A stretch of 64,000 nucleotides of DNA from contig NC_092628.1 of the NCBI RefSeq assembly GCF_039555335.1, positions 94,065,782 through 94,129,781 of the forward strand. Direction: 5' to 3'. How positions within the stretch are numbered: the stretch's first letter is position 1; every line of letters starts with the position of its first letter. Below, piece after piece: positions 12,241 through 26,900 of this stretch. The notes beneath the pieces were generated by a model. It saw only the letters and a list, made by a program, of their open reading frames with translations. It was not told the DNA's origin and did not search any database. The stretch comes from Amphiura filiformis. Lineage: Eukaryota > Echinodermata > Ophiuroidea > Amphilepidida > Amphiuridae. Made by a program: the position numbers and the translations under genes.

Positions 12241-12490
12241 ATATGTAACATGATCAAGGGGAATGAGTCACATGGCGACTCTGGTCGAAAATGAATTTAA
12301 CATTCTGAAAGCTTTAAATGTCCTCTTTAGAAACAACCCCATGTTGATACGGCTTTTCTTTGCGAAGTTACGTCAATTTATCAATCGCTGAAAACAATAT
12401 AAAACATAAGAATTTTAACACTTTCTTTGCCAATATCTCAAAATCAATATTAGCGACATCCGACTCATTTCCCTTGATCATGTCACATAT
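12241..12490 (-). mobile_element. Palindromic MITE, copy 2 (inverted relative to 10009-10224)
   Basis: Ends with ATATGTAACATGATCAAGGG and its complement cccttgatcatgtcacatat. Internal sequence is the reverse complement of copy 1, including the run aaaacaatataaaaca. Confidence 0.75.
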
Positions 12491-13095
12491 CATTAAGTTT
12501 GACAATTTTGAAGGTCATCAGAGGTCCAATAATTAAATAAATATTCTTGGATTTCCCTCAGATCTGATGGAAATGACAACATTACAACTCACTGGTCAGG
12601 GGGATCTACAGAGAGGGTTACAAACCACTGTATTTTATTAATTGGATTCATCTGTAGAAAAATTAGCATGTTTTCATATTTAAATTATTTTTGATATCCA
12701 AATAAAATTGTAAAAATATTGGCTTCTTACATTTGGTTGAACCAAACTTCTAGTTGTGATTTTAAAAACCTGTCCAATAGGTGAAATATTATTTACAAGA
12801 CGCATGGTAATCTAAACATACACAATCCAAGAACCGTCTCTCCTGAGATATGGGCATAATCCACAGGGCATTAGAATATTGAAAAGGTCATGAGAGGAGC
12901 ATTACATGTTCAGAAATGGCATTTGTCTTAAGTTGTCTATTTGTCATGTACACCATTGTGCAGGGTGTTTTATTATTTTTGATGCACTATTATATTTTGT
13001 TATAATCAATATCATTTTGCATATTCAAAAGGGTTTAATATACCCAGATCAATATCTTGTCATGATTCCATCATTGCAGAGGCAGAATTGGAATG
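12491..13095. other. Intergenic, nothing recognised
   Basis: AT-rich, no supported gene or repeat. Confidence 0.4.
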
Positions 13096-13677
13096 TTAAA
13101 GCCATGTTGTAACATTTTCATAAAAATAGATTTGCATTTCATTTCCATAAATTGTTAGTTTTCACTGCCAGATATGTCCCCTTTTAATTTTGACCTAAAC
13201 GTGTTGCCGATGCACATAACTCTTGCATGAGCATAACTAAGTTTGGTCCTATTGATGTGTTATGACCTTCCCGCAGGTCGTGTTCATACAATGTTATGGG
13301 CATCGGGTTATACGAGAAGAAAAAACGCATTATTTTTGCTGTTTTTTAACAAAATTATCACTAAAAATATTGGAAAACAGAATCAAATATAAATGCATCA
13401 ACCCGCCCAAAAATGAATCAAGCCTACGCACCGCGAACGCATGTGCAAGCACTGCGCGTAGTACACGGAGTGCACAATATGCACAATCAATGCGTGCTCT
13501 GATTGGTTCACGCTATCTTAGAGTGTATGAATACGCATTCAACTAATATTTCTAATGTACCCCATCATTTTATTCAAAATCTTAGATTTTTTCACAAATA
13601 CGATGTATTGATTATTTCTCAAAATTTTGAAAAACATTGAGGGTGTTTTCCTCAGCAAATGTTACAATATGGCTTAA
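13096..13677. mobile_element. MITE with TTAA-type ends, copy 1
   Basis: Left end TTAAAGCCATGTTGTAACAT and right end atgttacaatatggcttaa are inverted repeats; TTAA at both tips suggests a TTAA target. The inner landmarks gtcagatat...tcccctttt and cctcagcaaatgtta recur in the second copy at 33009-33475. The middle, including the 94-codon open frame, differs between copies and is not a gene. Confidence 0.7.
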
Positions 13678-14320
13678 GCGGATAAATGTTATTGTTATTA
13701 TTTTATATAAAAGCACTGGTTAAGCATTATGACGCATGACTTATGCTTGTAGATTTACATTTTATGTCAACATGTTGAATAAATAAATTTGACACAAAAA
13801 TACATTTGATTTGCAGTTTCCATTAAGGGTGTAGGGGTGAGTGGACTAGAATCATTTTCATGAATATACTTTCTTCAGGTTAAAATTGGCAACAAGTATT
13901 TACAGTGCTGATTGATGTATACATATTATGCTGGCTGTGCTTGCGTTAGGCGTAACTGCCATGCCCTTATATGAATTTATGCAGCATAAGTTAAGACTTT
14001 ATTGCCTCCACAGGCAGGAACAAAAACCTTATATTTGTTGCCAGTTATAATCCAAACAAAGTATATAAGGGGTAGTCCAATGCCCTCGAAGTTTTCATCC
14101 CTCATGGTCAGTACTTGAAGCCAATGACTGTGAGTATGTTTCATTTAATACTGAATTCAGGTTGAGTCTATGAGCCTGCAGGAGCCTCGCTCGGAGCTCC
14201 TGGACTCAACCCAAGTTCAGTTGTTCAATATTCACGCTGCTGTTTCTGGTTAGCCCGATTTTAGGCTGTTTAATTTTTTTAACCTCTCATGGCAGTGTAT
14301 ATTTGTATACAATCTACAGG
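13678..14320. other. Intergenic with one hairpin
   Basis: No gene. Contains the inverted repeat listed at 14151-14220; otherwise nothing recognised. Confidence 0.4.
14151..14220. repeat. 70-bp imperfect inverted repeat
   Basis: Arms of about 25-30 bp beginning CTGAATTCAGGTTGAGTC and ending gactcaacccaagttcag, with a GC-rich centre (gagcctcgctcggagctc). Long enough to fold as an RNA or DNA hairpin. It could equally be a tiny MITE. Confidence 0.6.
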
Positions 14321-15010
14321 AGATTGCTCGTATTAGATAGTGTGGATATGCTGCTATCTACTGAAGACAGATCATACTAGATCGTGTGGATGCTGCAATC
14401 TACTAAAAATAGCCAATACAAAATCATGTTAATACTGCTATCTACAGAAGATAGCACATACTAGATAGTGTGGATGCTGTTATCTACTGAAGATAACTAA
14501 TATAAGATTGCATAAATTGTGCTATCTACAGAAGATAGCACATACTAGATAGTGTGGATGCTGTTATCTACTGAAGATAACGAATACAAGATTGCATAAA
14601 TGGTGCTATCTATAGAAGATAGCACACACTAGATAGTGTGGATGCTGTTATCTACTGAAGATAACGAATACAAGATTGCATAAATGGTTCTATCTACAGA
14701 AGATAGCACATACTAGATAGTCTGGATGCTGTTATCTACTGAAGATAACTAATATAAGATTGCATAACTGGTGCTATCTACCAAAGATAGCACATACTAG
14801 TTTGAGTGGATGCTGCTATCTACTGAAGATAACGAATACAAGATTGCATAAATGGTTCTATCTACAGAAGATAGCACATACTAGATAGTCTGGATGCTGT
14901 TATCTACTGAAGATAACTAATATAAGATTGCATAACTGGTGCTATCTACCAAAGATAGCACATACTAGTTTGAGTGGATGCTGCTATCTACTGAAGATAC
15001 ATTGCACAAT
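14321..15010 (+). repeat. 84-bp satellite array, forward block
   Basis: About eight units of 84 bp (for example unit starts at 14521 and 14605). Each unit contains self-complementary pieces such as gctatctacagaagatagc and ttatctactgaagataa, spaced by tactagatagtgtggatgct and aagattgcataaat. Units differ by scattered substitutions. Confidence 0.85.
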
Positions 15011-16440
15011 TTTGTATTGGCTATCTGTAGTAGATTGCAGCATCCACACAATCCAGTATAAGCTATCTTTTGTAGATAGCACCATCTATGCAATATGTTA
15101 TTAAAGTTTGTTTGGTTTGTAATTGGCGGAAAAATGAGTCTTGTAAAACCATGTATTGATATAGAATGGCATACACGGAGTCGGGCACAGCACTAAGACT
15201 TATGTGAATTTACACAGGCAGAAGCTGGGACTTTACTAATGCGCGCAGTAACAAAAACCAAATAATTTTTGCCAATTATAAGCCAAACCAAATTTAGTTG
15301 TCTTCAGTAGATAGCGGCATCCACATACTATCTAGTATGAACTATCTTCAGTTGATAGAGCACCATTTATGCAATTGTGTATTGGTTTTCTTCAGTATAA
15401 AGATTGAGAGCTGTCTTCTGTAGATAGCACCAATTACGCAATCTTGTAATAGCTATCTTCAGTAGATAGCAGCATCCACGTACGTCACAATATCAAGTAT
15501 GATCTATCTTCAGTAGATAGTAGTATGAACTGTCTTCTGTGGATAGCACCATTTATGCAATCTTGTATTCCTTAACTTCAACAGATTACAGCATTTACAC
15601 ATCTGGTATGAGCTTTCTTTTGTAGATAAGACCATTCATGCGATCTTGTATCAACTAAGTTATATAGGTCATATCAGCATCCACAAGATAAAAGATAGCA
15701 GCATTTATGCAATCTTATGTTAGCTATCTTCAGTGGATAGCAGCATCCACACGATCGAGTATGAGCTATCTTCTGTAGATAGCATCATGTACCTAATGGC
15801 GCTATGGGTTCCCTTGACATAACTGAAATTTTTAACACAAACTAAAACTACCCTCCCATAAAAATCCCACCAGTAAATAAGGGCATGTACCCTTTATTCT
15901 TGTTGGGATTTTTAGAGGAGAGAGCTTTCTATTTGTACATGATATTTACCCCAAGGCAAAGAAGCCCAGGTGCACCATTAGGCAAACGTTTACGATATGC
16001 AATCTTGTATTAGCTATCTTCAGTGAATATCGGCAAACACACAATCTAATCCATTCATGCGATTTTGTATCCGCTATATAGATCATATCAGCTTCCACAC
16101 AATAAAATATGAGCTATCTTCTGTAAATAGCACCATTCATGCAATCTTATATTAGCTATCTTGAGTAGAGAGCAACATTCTATTATGAGCTATCTTCTGT
16201 AGATATGATCATCCATGTGATCTTATATCAGCCATATTCAGTAGATAGCAGCATATGATCTTGTATTAGTTATTTTATTTCCAGAAGATAACAGCATCTA
16301 CATGATCTAATATGAACTATCTTCTGTAGATAGCACTATTTATGCAATATTGTAGAGCTATCTTCAGTAGATAGCAGCATCCACACAATCTAGTATGAAC
16401 TCTGTAGATAGCAATATCCACACGATCTTGTATTGCCTAT
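15011..16440 (-). repeat. 84-bp satellite relatives, reverse block, degenerate
   Basis: The same motifs appear in reverse orientation: agctatcttcagtagatagc, agcatccacacgatct and accatttatgcaatcttgta. The block is interrupted by unrelated sequence at about 15090-15295 and 15790-15990. Together with the forward block it forms a large head-to-head arrangement. Confidence 0.75.
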
Positions 16441-18443
16441 TTGAATTGTTATATTTTAAAAGCAATAAATGTATTTCTGTCTAACGCCTTTTCATTCTTT
16501 CTTAGCTTTTTGTGTTTTCAAAATTGCTTTTCACCTTCAAAAAGTGCAATAATTATCTGCATCCCTGGGGTTGAATGGGTAACTTTGCATGTGCTTTTTG
16601 GCACGCATTCCTTTGAGCGACCAATTTTATATTCTAAAACAGTGTAGATAAAACATGCAAACACATTTCACCATTTCCTGTTTGCTGCACTCACATCACA
16701 AAATTAGACAATATAAGGTTTAAGCTATGGATTTCTTGGATTATGAACAAATCAGCTGAAATAACTGGTTGATAATTTGTATAAGCTTTGGATGTTATTA
16801 ATGAGATGTTCAATTCAATACTGACCCAGACAATTGAGATAGAACAGTAATTGGCAGGCATTCTTTATTTATCAATCAAGTAAAATTATGCCAACATTCC
16901 ATGGGAAACAAAAATATGCAAATCTTGCACAGTTTTTGGCACCCGAAAAGACATGTTTCCATTAAACACGGGGCACCTTTTAAATAAAGTTGACGTTTTA
17001 GCAAAAAAACAAATGGTATTGTTGAAGAGCAAAAAAACACACAAAAATTGTGTTTTTTTAAAACTGAAAACTGTGCATAATAAGATACAAAAGATGTTTC
17101 AAAGTTTTCCCGCTAGCATGCGTACCCGCAAATACACTTTCAGAGTGATATGCAAATAATGTGATACAACTTTTAAAAAGATTGATAAGCATTCTACTGC
17201 ATTTAAATGCACCTTATAGTCCCATTTGGAAATGACATTGTACTTAATCTTCAAAAGTGACATTATAGTTTATACTTAATCTTCAAAAGTAGGGTGCAAT
17301 TTGGCAACACAAGTTCTATCGCCGCTTGCTTAATACGTAAATTTATGAACTCATGAACTATTTCAAAAATTCATTAGAGGCAGACAAGCTACGGTATTAG
17401 TATTAGACTTTGCATTTTGTCAATATGGTTAATGATAATGATGATAATTTGCTTATATCACAACGTCACTGTGTGTTTTTGAAATATGATTTTTTTACTT
17501 TTCAATCCCTAAAACTAATCCTGTATACTTCCAAATACCTGTTGAATAGATATCAAAAGTAGATTTAAATAGATATTTGTTTCCAATTATCTCTTTTTCT
17601 CTCCTCTCTGTGCCCTTCCCCCGCCCTTTCTCACTTTCGTGTCGTGAGTTTCAATATCTAATTTTTCAACATCAATTTTATATCTATAGTATTTCAACAT
17701 GGAAAAAGAGAGAACAAATAAAAATCACGGCAACAGAAGAGTAAACACTAATTCACCTTGCCACACATGGCCCGATAAAGCAAAATGAGGACAATAATCA
17801 AAATTGTTTTTGAGCTATGAGCTGATTTATCATGTTTTATCAAATCTTCATGTTCTCTATTGTTTAAATGATTCAACTGTAACCTGTCTTCTTAGTTTCT
17901 TAAGTCACATTTTGATAGCATTTACATCAAATTAGAGCTGATTGAAAGCTCTTTTAGTTTTATCGTCATGCAAATATTTAGAAATTGGCTTTTCATGTGA
18001 GAAGGCACTTCAATATGAAATTGATATAGAGGGAAGTCTGAGGCTTTCTCAGTAAAGGGCATTAGGTGAGAGAAAATGTAAATAATATGGCGTCTTTGGG
18101 CGAGAGGTGGCCTTCAGTACCTAATTTGGGAGGTATTGGGTGAGAACATTACTAAATGGGGCCTTTGGGCAAGAACCAAAACAGCCACACAGAAGCCTCA
18201 TACATTGAATTCCTAGTTCTAAATGGCTTAGAATTCTTTCTTTTTTAAATAAGCAATGACATCAATGGTGAATGGAAGGTGTTGTTGATATTGAAAAATA
18301 TGGACTTTGGGTGACAGACCAAATAAAAAATAAGGGGGTTTGGGGGCAGTATTAAAAACGGATTACCCTGTTGGATGTCACCATATTGCCCTAATTTTGT
18401 TTAATTGGGTCACATAGGCCTATCATGTGACACAATGTAATCA
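16441..18443. other. Intergenic, nothing recognised
   Basis: AT-rich. Short open frames (16441-16647, 16953-17159) lack splice context or homology by eye and are not called. Confidence 0.4.
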
Positions 18444-18444
18444 T

Positions 18445-18472
<28 letters not shown>
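18444..18472. repeat. (TA)n microsatellite
   Basis: About 14 uninterrupted TA dinucleotides. Confidence 0.95.
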
Positions 18473-18475
<3 letters not shown>

Positions 18476-18659
18476 GAAAGAATAGAAATACTCAGCACCT
18501 TACTGAAGTGGGCCCAATATTATAATTCCTGGCTTTTCTGGAAGTAACGGTATTCTGCACAATTTAAAACCAAGCACTGTTTATAATGAAGTATTAGAGA
18601 AGATTTGGTTTGGACAGATCATGTAAGTAGTCAAAAGAAATATATGAGAAAGACTTATT

Positions 18660-18785
18660 ATGTATATATACAGTGGCAACATCAGGAATGTTTTTTTTGG
18701 GGGGGGGTGCAAAATCGACAAATTTGCAGGCAAGAAAAATGCCCCATTGCCCCTCTCCCCGTAGCGCCGCCACTATAGTATAAAC
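18660..18785 (-). mobile_element. Degenerate interspersed repeat fragment
   Basis: A poly-T/G run followed by gtgcaaaatcgacaaatttg and gccccattgcccctctcccc, ending gtagcgccgccact. Read on the minus strand this looks like the 3' part of a dispersed element with a C-rich, A-rich tail. Family not identified. Confidence 0.35.
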
Positions 18786-19330
18786 ACGTAATATTTGTAT
18801 TATACACATGTATTATATTTGGAAAAACTACTCAAGGCAAGTTTTCTTGTACTAAAACCAATAAGCTGTTATATAAGCAACAGTTTATGACTGAATGACA
18901 TCATAAGAACAAAATAATTGCATGCCAATGCCCATGCCAGTCCGATGCCAAAACTGCATTGACCTGTTTTTTATGTTGAATTCCAGCTCAAAACTGACAA
19001 ATTTTTAAATTTTAAATATCTCAAACCAGTTGAATTTGTTTCAATTTGGCACTATCGGTGATGCCCTCGGAAGTTTAAAAATAGAAGTAGAAAAAACCCA
19101 ATAGGATTCTCAATTGACGATAAAGCAAACAAGAATTCCTGAAAAAAATTGGTGTCAGTTCCAATTTACAATGTAATTATTATTTGAATGTAATGTTAAA
19201 GATGGAATTGCATGAGAAGTTTTGCACTGCAGCACTGCCAGGACCATTTAGTGGTAGTTCATTTATCATTAAACAATTATACACTTACATACGTGTTTTG
19301 GCGCAGCGTCAGCCTTCTCTTCTAGCTAAA
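18786..19330. other. Intergenic, nothing recognised
   Basis: No supported feature. An open frame at 19184-19441 runs into the tandem array and is not a gene. Confidence 0.4.
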
Positions 19331-20095
19331 AACGTTTTTAAAAATAAGAAATATGCAAATGAGGTAGCTAATTTGCATATTTTGCGACAAAAATCACATG
19401 GGATCTTAAGACTGTCCCTTAGCACCATCCCACCAAGTTAAATCTCTATACGCCTCACCAGTTCCAAAAAATGGCAAAAAGCCTTTTTTCAAATAAACAA
19501 ATATGCAAATGAGATGGCTAATTTGAATATTTTGCGACAAAAATCACGTGGGATCTTAAGACTGCCCCTTTACCACCACCCTACCAAGTTACATCTATAT
19601 ACCCCCTACCAGTTCCGAAAAATGCCAAAAAGCAATTTTAAAAATAGAAAAAAAAGGAATGAGGTGGCTGATTTGCAAATTTTGTGACAAAAATAGCATA
19701 TGATCTTAAGACTGCTCTTAACCATCACCCCACCAAATTACATTTCTATATGCCTCACCAGTTCCGAAAAATGGCCAAAAGCATTTCGACAAATAAAAAA
19801 ATAGGTAAATGTGGTGACTAATTTGCATACCGGTATCTTATAACATAACAGATCTTACGACTGCCGCTTACCACAACCTCATCAAGTTACATCCCTATAC
19901 GCCTCACCAGTTCTTCGAAATGGCAAAAAAACACACACAAAAACACCAAAAACAATTTTTAAGTTAAATATGCAAATTAGCTACCTAATTTAATTATTTT
20001 GCGCCAAAAATTGCGTCAAGACTTAGGGCAGCCACTTACCACCACTCTACCAAGTTACACCCCAATACACCTCACCAGCACCGAGAAACTAACCT
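19331..20095 (+). repeat. Tandem repeat, about 150-bp period, five units
   Basis: Unit landmarks are tatgcaaatgag, gctaatttgcatattttgcg, acaaaaatcac, ggatcttaagactg, ccaccaagttacat, cgcctcaccagttcc and gaaaaatggcaaaaagc. Units start near 19349, 19499, 19652, 19800 and 19967 and become more diverged towards the right. Confidence 0.85.
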
Positions 20096-20481
20096 GGAAG
20101 CCAAAGACATTTAAAAACAAAGTTCGGACAATACAAATGTAGCCTATAAGACCCCATTATAGCATAAGGCAATTTATAAGTCGTTAAATGTGACGTATAA
20201 AATTTGTCTATAACACAGGGAGATATAAAATGTAGGGATTTGGGTACTTTTTGTTCAATTTTCAAAGAAATTGAAGGATTTTGACCCATGTTTTTGTTTG
20301 TCTGTTTACCCCAGGGTCGCTGAAACAAAGAATTATATTAATTGAATCACCTAATTTATAATTAATAAAGGACAAAGAAAGGTAAAAGCAAAAGTATGCT
20401 TCATTTAGTTAAACAGTAGTAACATCCCTGTTGTGTACAAAAAATAACTCGATACGACAATGCAAATCAGGATTTAACAGC

Positions 20482-20610
20482 CATTTTTTTTTCAGAGGGA
20501 GTATGTAAATTAAATGGAACAGCTATTTTGGGCCATTATTTCAGAGGGAGTATGTAAATTAAATGGAACAGCCAAAATGCCAATGGGTATGTAATTTAAC
20601 TAGAACAGCC
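20482..20610 (+). repeat. 49-bp tandem repeat, 2.5 copies
   Basis: ttcagagggagtatgtaaat followed by taaatggaacagc occurs at 20491 and 20540, with a degenerate third copy near 20585. Confidence 0.8.
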
Positions 20611-20684
20611 TTAAATTGATATCGATATTAATATTGACATCACAGATTCGATTTGTCACGTGATCGTCAAACCTGTAGGAGAAG

Positions 20685-20709
20685 GTGTCAGTTCTTCAGG
20701 AACTGACAC
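20685..20709. repeat. Perfect hairpin, 10-bp stem
   Basis: gtgtcagttc, loop ttcag, then gaactgacac. No T-run follows, and this is a eukaryotic genome, so it is not called a terminator. Confidence 0.7.
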
Positions 20710-20919
20710 AAAAACAGCAGTGTAGAAAAATAGGAATGTGTTGATGAAGGGATGATCGTACGGATAGCAACAGCCTAATTTGACCAAACATGCAAAATGT
20801 CGAATATTGTCCTTCTTAGGCCACTTTTGGGCTGTTACAGAGTGTTTATGTTAGCACACTTGTTAGAAATGCAAATATCTGAATTTGGATAATTTTTTTT
20901 AATTTTCTTTAGTTTTGCA

Positions 20920-23900
20920 CATTACATTACATTACGTTACGTTACGTTACGTTACGTTACATTACATTACATTACATTACATTACACTGCATTACACACA
21001 TATTATATTGCATTACATTATATTACATCGCATCGCATCGCATCACATCACATCACATCACATTACATTACATTATATTGCATTGTATTGCTTTATACAT
21101 TACATTACATTACATTACATTACACTACATTACATTACATCATATCACATCACATCACATCACATCACTTCACATTACATTACATTACATCACATCACAT
21201 CACATTACATCACATCGCATTACATTCACTACATTACAATCATTGTATTTTACATTGAATTATATTACATTACATTACATTCACTACATTACATTACATT
21301 ACATTACATTACATTACATTACATTACATCACATCATATTACATTACATTACATTACATTACATCACATCACATTACATTACATTCATTGTATTTTACAT
21401 TAAATTATATTACATTCACTAGATTACATTATAATACATTAAATTACATTCATCACATTACATCACATCACATCACATCACATCACATCACATTACATTA
21501 CATTACATTACATCACATTACATTCATTGTATTTTACATTAAATTTTATTACATTCACTAGATTACATTATAATACATTAAATTCCATACATTACATTCA
21601 TTACATTACATTACATTACATTACATTACGTTACATTACATTACATCACATCACATTACATTACATTACATTACATTACATTATATTACATCACATCACA
21701 TCACATGACGTTACGTCACGTCACGTCACGTCACGTCACGTCACGTCACATTACATTGCATTGCATTGCATTGCATTACATTACATTACATTACATTACA
21801 TTACATTACATTACATTACATCACATAACATCACATCACATTATATTACATAACATTACATCACATCACATCACATCACATTACATTACATTCATTGTAT
21901 TTTACATTAAATTATATTACATTCACTAGATTACATTATAATACATTAAATTACATACATTACATTACATCACATCACATCACATCACATCACATCACAT
22001 CACATCACATTACATTACATTACATCACATTACATTACATTACATTACATCACATCACATCACATCACATCACATTACATTCATTGTATTTTACATTAAA
22101 TTATATTACATTTACTAGATTACATTATAATACATTAAATTACATACATTACATCACATCACATCACATCACATCACATTACATTGCATTACATTACATT
22201 ACATTACATTACATCACATCACATCACATCACATCACATCACATCACATCACATTACATTACATTACATTACATCACATCACATCACAATACATCACATT
22301 ACATTACATCACATCACATCACATCACATCACATCACATTCCATTGCATTACATTACATTACATAACATCACATCACATCACATCACATCACATCACATT
22401 ACATTACATTACATTACATTACATTACATCACATCACATCACATCACATCACATCACATCACATCACATCACATCACAATACATCACATTACATTACATC
22501 ACATCACATCACATCACATCACATTACATTACATTACATTACATTACATTACATCACATCACATCACATTGCATTACATTACATTACATTACATCACATC
22601 ACATCACATCACATTACAATACATTGCATTGCATTACATTACATTACATTACATCACATCACATCACATTACATTACAATACATTGCATTGCATTACATT
22701 ACATTACATTACATCACATCACATCACATCACATCACATTACATTACATTGCATTACATTACATTAGATTACATTACATTACATTACATTACATTACATC
22801 ACATCACATCACATCACAATACATCACATTACATCACATCACATCACATCACATCACATCACATTACATTACATTGCATTACATGTGATTACATTACATT
22901 ACATTACATTACATTACATCACATCACATCACATCACAATACATCACATTACATTACATCACATCACATCACATCACATCACATCACATCACATCACATT
23001 ACATTACATTACATTACATTACATTACATTGCATTACATTACATTACATTACATTACATCACATCACATTACATTACATTACATTGCATTGCATTATACA
23101 TTACATTACATCACATCACATCACATCACATTACATTACATTACATCACATTACATTCATTGTATTTTACATTAAATTTTATTACATTCACTAGATTACA
23201 TTATAATACATTAAATTCCATACATTACATTCATTACATTACGTTACGTTACGTTACGTTACGTTACGTTACATTACATTACATTACATTACATTACATT
23301 ACATTACATTACATTACATTACATTACATTACATCACATCACATCACATCACATCACATCACATTACATTACATTACATTACATTATATTACATCACATC
23401 ACATCACATGACGTTACGTCACGGCACGTCACGTCACGTCACATTACATTGCATTGCATTGCATTACATTACATTACATCACATAACATCACATCACATC
23501 ACATTATATTATATTACATAACATTACATCACATCACATCACATTACATTACATTCATTGTATTTTACATTGAATTATATTACATTCACTAGATTACATT
23601 ATAATACATTAAATTACATACATTACATTCATTACATTACATTACATTACATTACATCACGTCACGTCACGTTACGTCACGTCACGTCACATCACATCAC
23701 ATCACATCACATCACATTAAATTACATTACATCACATTACATCACATCATATTACATTACATTCATTGTATTTTACATTAAATTATATTACATTTACTAG
23801 ATTACATTATAATACATTAAATTACATTCATCACATTACATCACATCACATCACATCACATTACATTACATTACATTACATCACATTACATTCATTGTAT

Positions 23901-26900
23901 TTTACATTAAATTTTATTACATTCACTAGATTACATTATAATACATTAAATTACATACATTACATTACATCACATCACATCGCATTACATTACAATACAT
24001 TACATCACATCACATCACATCACATTACATTACATTACAATACATCACATCACATCACATCACATCACAATACATCACATTACATTACATCACATCACAT
24101 CACATTACATTACATTACATTACATTACATTACATTACATTACATTACATCACATTACATTACATTGCATTGCATTATACATTACATTACATCACATCAC
24201 ATCACATCACATCACATCACATCACATTACATTACATTACATAACATTACATCACATCACATTACATTACATTATATCACATCACATCACATCACATTAC
24301 ATAACATTACATCACATCACATCACATTACATTACATTCATTGTATTTTACATTAAATTATATTACATTCACTAGATTACATTATAATACATTAAATTAC
24401 ATACATTACATTACATTACATTACATTACATTTTATTACATTACATCACATCACATTACATTACATTATATTCACTACATTACATTCATTGTATTTTACA
24501 TTAACTTATATTACATTCACTAGATTACATTATAATACATTAAATTAAATTACATTCATTACATTCATTTACATTGCATTATATTACACATTACATCACA
24601 TCACATCACATCACATCATATCACATCACATCACTTCACCTCATATTACATCACATCACATCACTTCACATCACATCACATTACATTACATTACATTACA
24701 TCACTTCACATCACATCACATTACATTACATTACATCACTTCACATCACATCACATTACATTACATTCATTGTATTTTACATTAACTTATATTACATTCA
24801 CTAGATTACATTATAATACATTAAATTACATTCATTACATTACATTACATTACATTACATCACTTCACATCACATCACATTACATTACATTCACTACATT
24901 ACATTCATTGTTTTTTTACATTAACTTATATTACATTCACTAGATTACATTATAATACATTAAATTACATTCATTACATTCATTTACATTGCATTATATT
25001 ACACATTACATTACATTACATCACATTGCATTATATTACATTACATTACATCACATCACATTACATTACATTACATTACATTACATTACATTACATCACA
25101 TCACATCACATTACATTACATTACATTGCATTACATTACATTACATTACATCACATCACATCACAATACATCACATTACATTACATCACATCACATCACA
25201 TCACATCACATTACATTACATTACATTGCATTACATGTGATTACATTACATTACATTACATCACATCACATCACAATACATCACATTACATTACATCACA
25301 TCACATCACATCACATCACATTACATTACATTACATTACATTGCATTACATTACATTACATTACATTACATTACATTACATTACATTACATTACATTACA
25401 TTACATCACATTACATTACATTGCATTGCATTATACATTACATTACATCACATCACATCACATCACATCACATTACATTACATCACATTACATTCATTGT
25501 ATTTTACATTAAATTTTATTACATTCACTAGATTACATTATAATACATTAAATTCCATACATTACATTCATTACATTACATTACATTATATTACATTACA
25601 TTACGTTACGTTACGTTACGTTACATTACATTACATTACATTACATTACATTACATCACATCACATCACATCACATCACATTACATTACATTACATTATT
25701 TTACATCACATCACATCACATGACGTTACGTCACGTCACGTCACGTCACGTCACATTACATTGCATTGCATTGCATTACATTACATTACATTACATCACA
25801 TAACATCACGTCACATCACATTATATTACATAACATTACATCACATCACATCACATTACATTACATTCATTGTATTTTACATTGAATTATATTACATTCA
25901 CTAGATTACATTATTACATTATAATACATTAAATTACATACATTACATTCATTACATTACATTACATTACATTACATTACATTACATTACATTACATTAC
26001 ATTACATTACATCACATCACGTCACGTTACGTCACGTCACGTCACATCACATCACATCACATTAAATTACATTACATCACATTACATCACATCACATTAC
26101 ATTACATTCATTGTATTTTACATTAAATTATATTACATTTACTAGATTACATTATAATACATTAAATTACATACATTACATTACATCACATCACATCACA
26201 TCACATTACATTACATTACAATACATTACATCACATCACATCACATCACATTACATTACATTACAATACATCACATCACATCACATCACAATACATCACA
26301 TTACATTACATCACATCACATCACATCACATCACATTACATTACATTACATTACATTGCATTGCATTATACATTACATTACATCACATCACATCACATCA
26401 CATCACATCACATCACATCACATTACATTACATTACATAACATTACATCACATCACATTACATTACATTATATCACATCACATCACATCACATTACATTA
26501 CATTACATTACATTACATTACATAACATTACATCACATCACATCACATTACATTACATTCATTGTATTTTACATTAAATTATATTACATTCACTAGATTA
26601 CATTATAATACATTAAATTACATACATTACATTACATTACATTACATTACATTTTATTACATTACATCACATCACATTACATTACATTATATTCACTACA
26701 TTACATTCATTGTATTTTACATTAACTTATATTACATTCACTAGATTACATTATAATACATTAAATTACATTCATTACATTCATTTACATTGCATTATAT
26801 TACACATTACATCACATCACATCACATCATATCACATCACATCACTTCACCTCACATTACATCACATCACATCACTTCACATCACATCACATTACATTAC

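Noticed and set aside
14321..16440. CRISPR-like array
   Set aside because: Eukaryotic context; the spacers are themselves repeated, so it is an ordinary satellite with internal palindromes.
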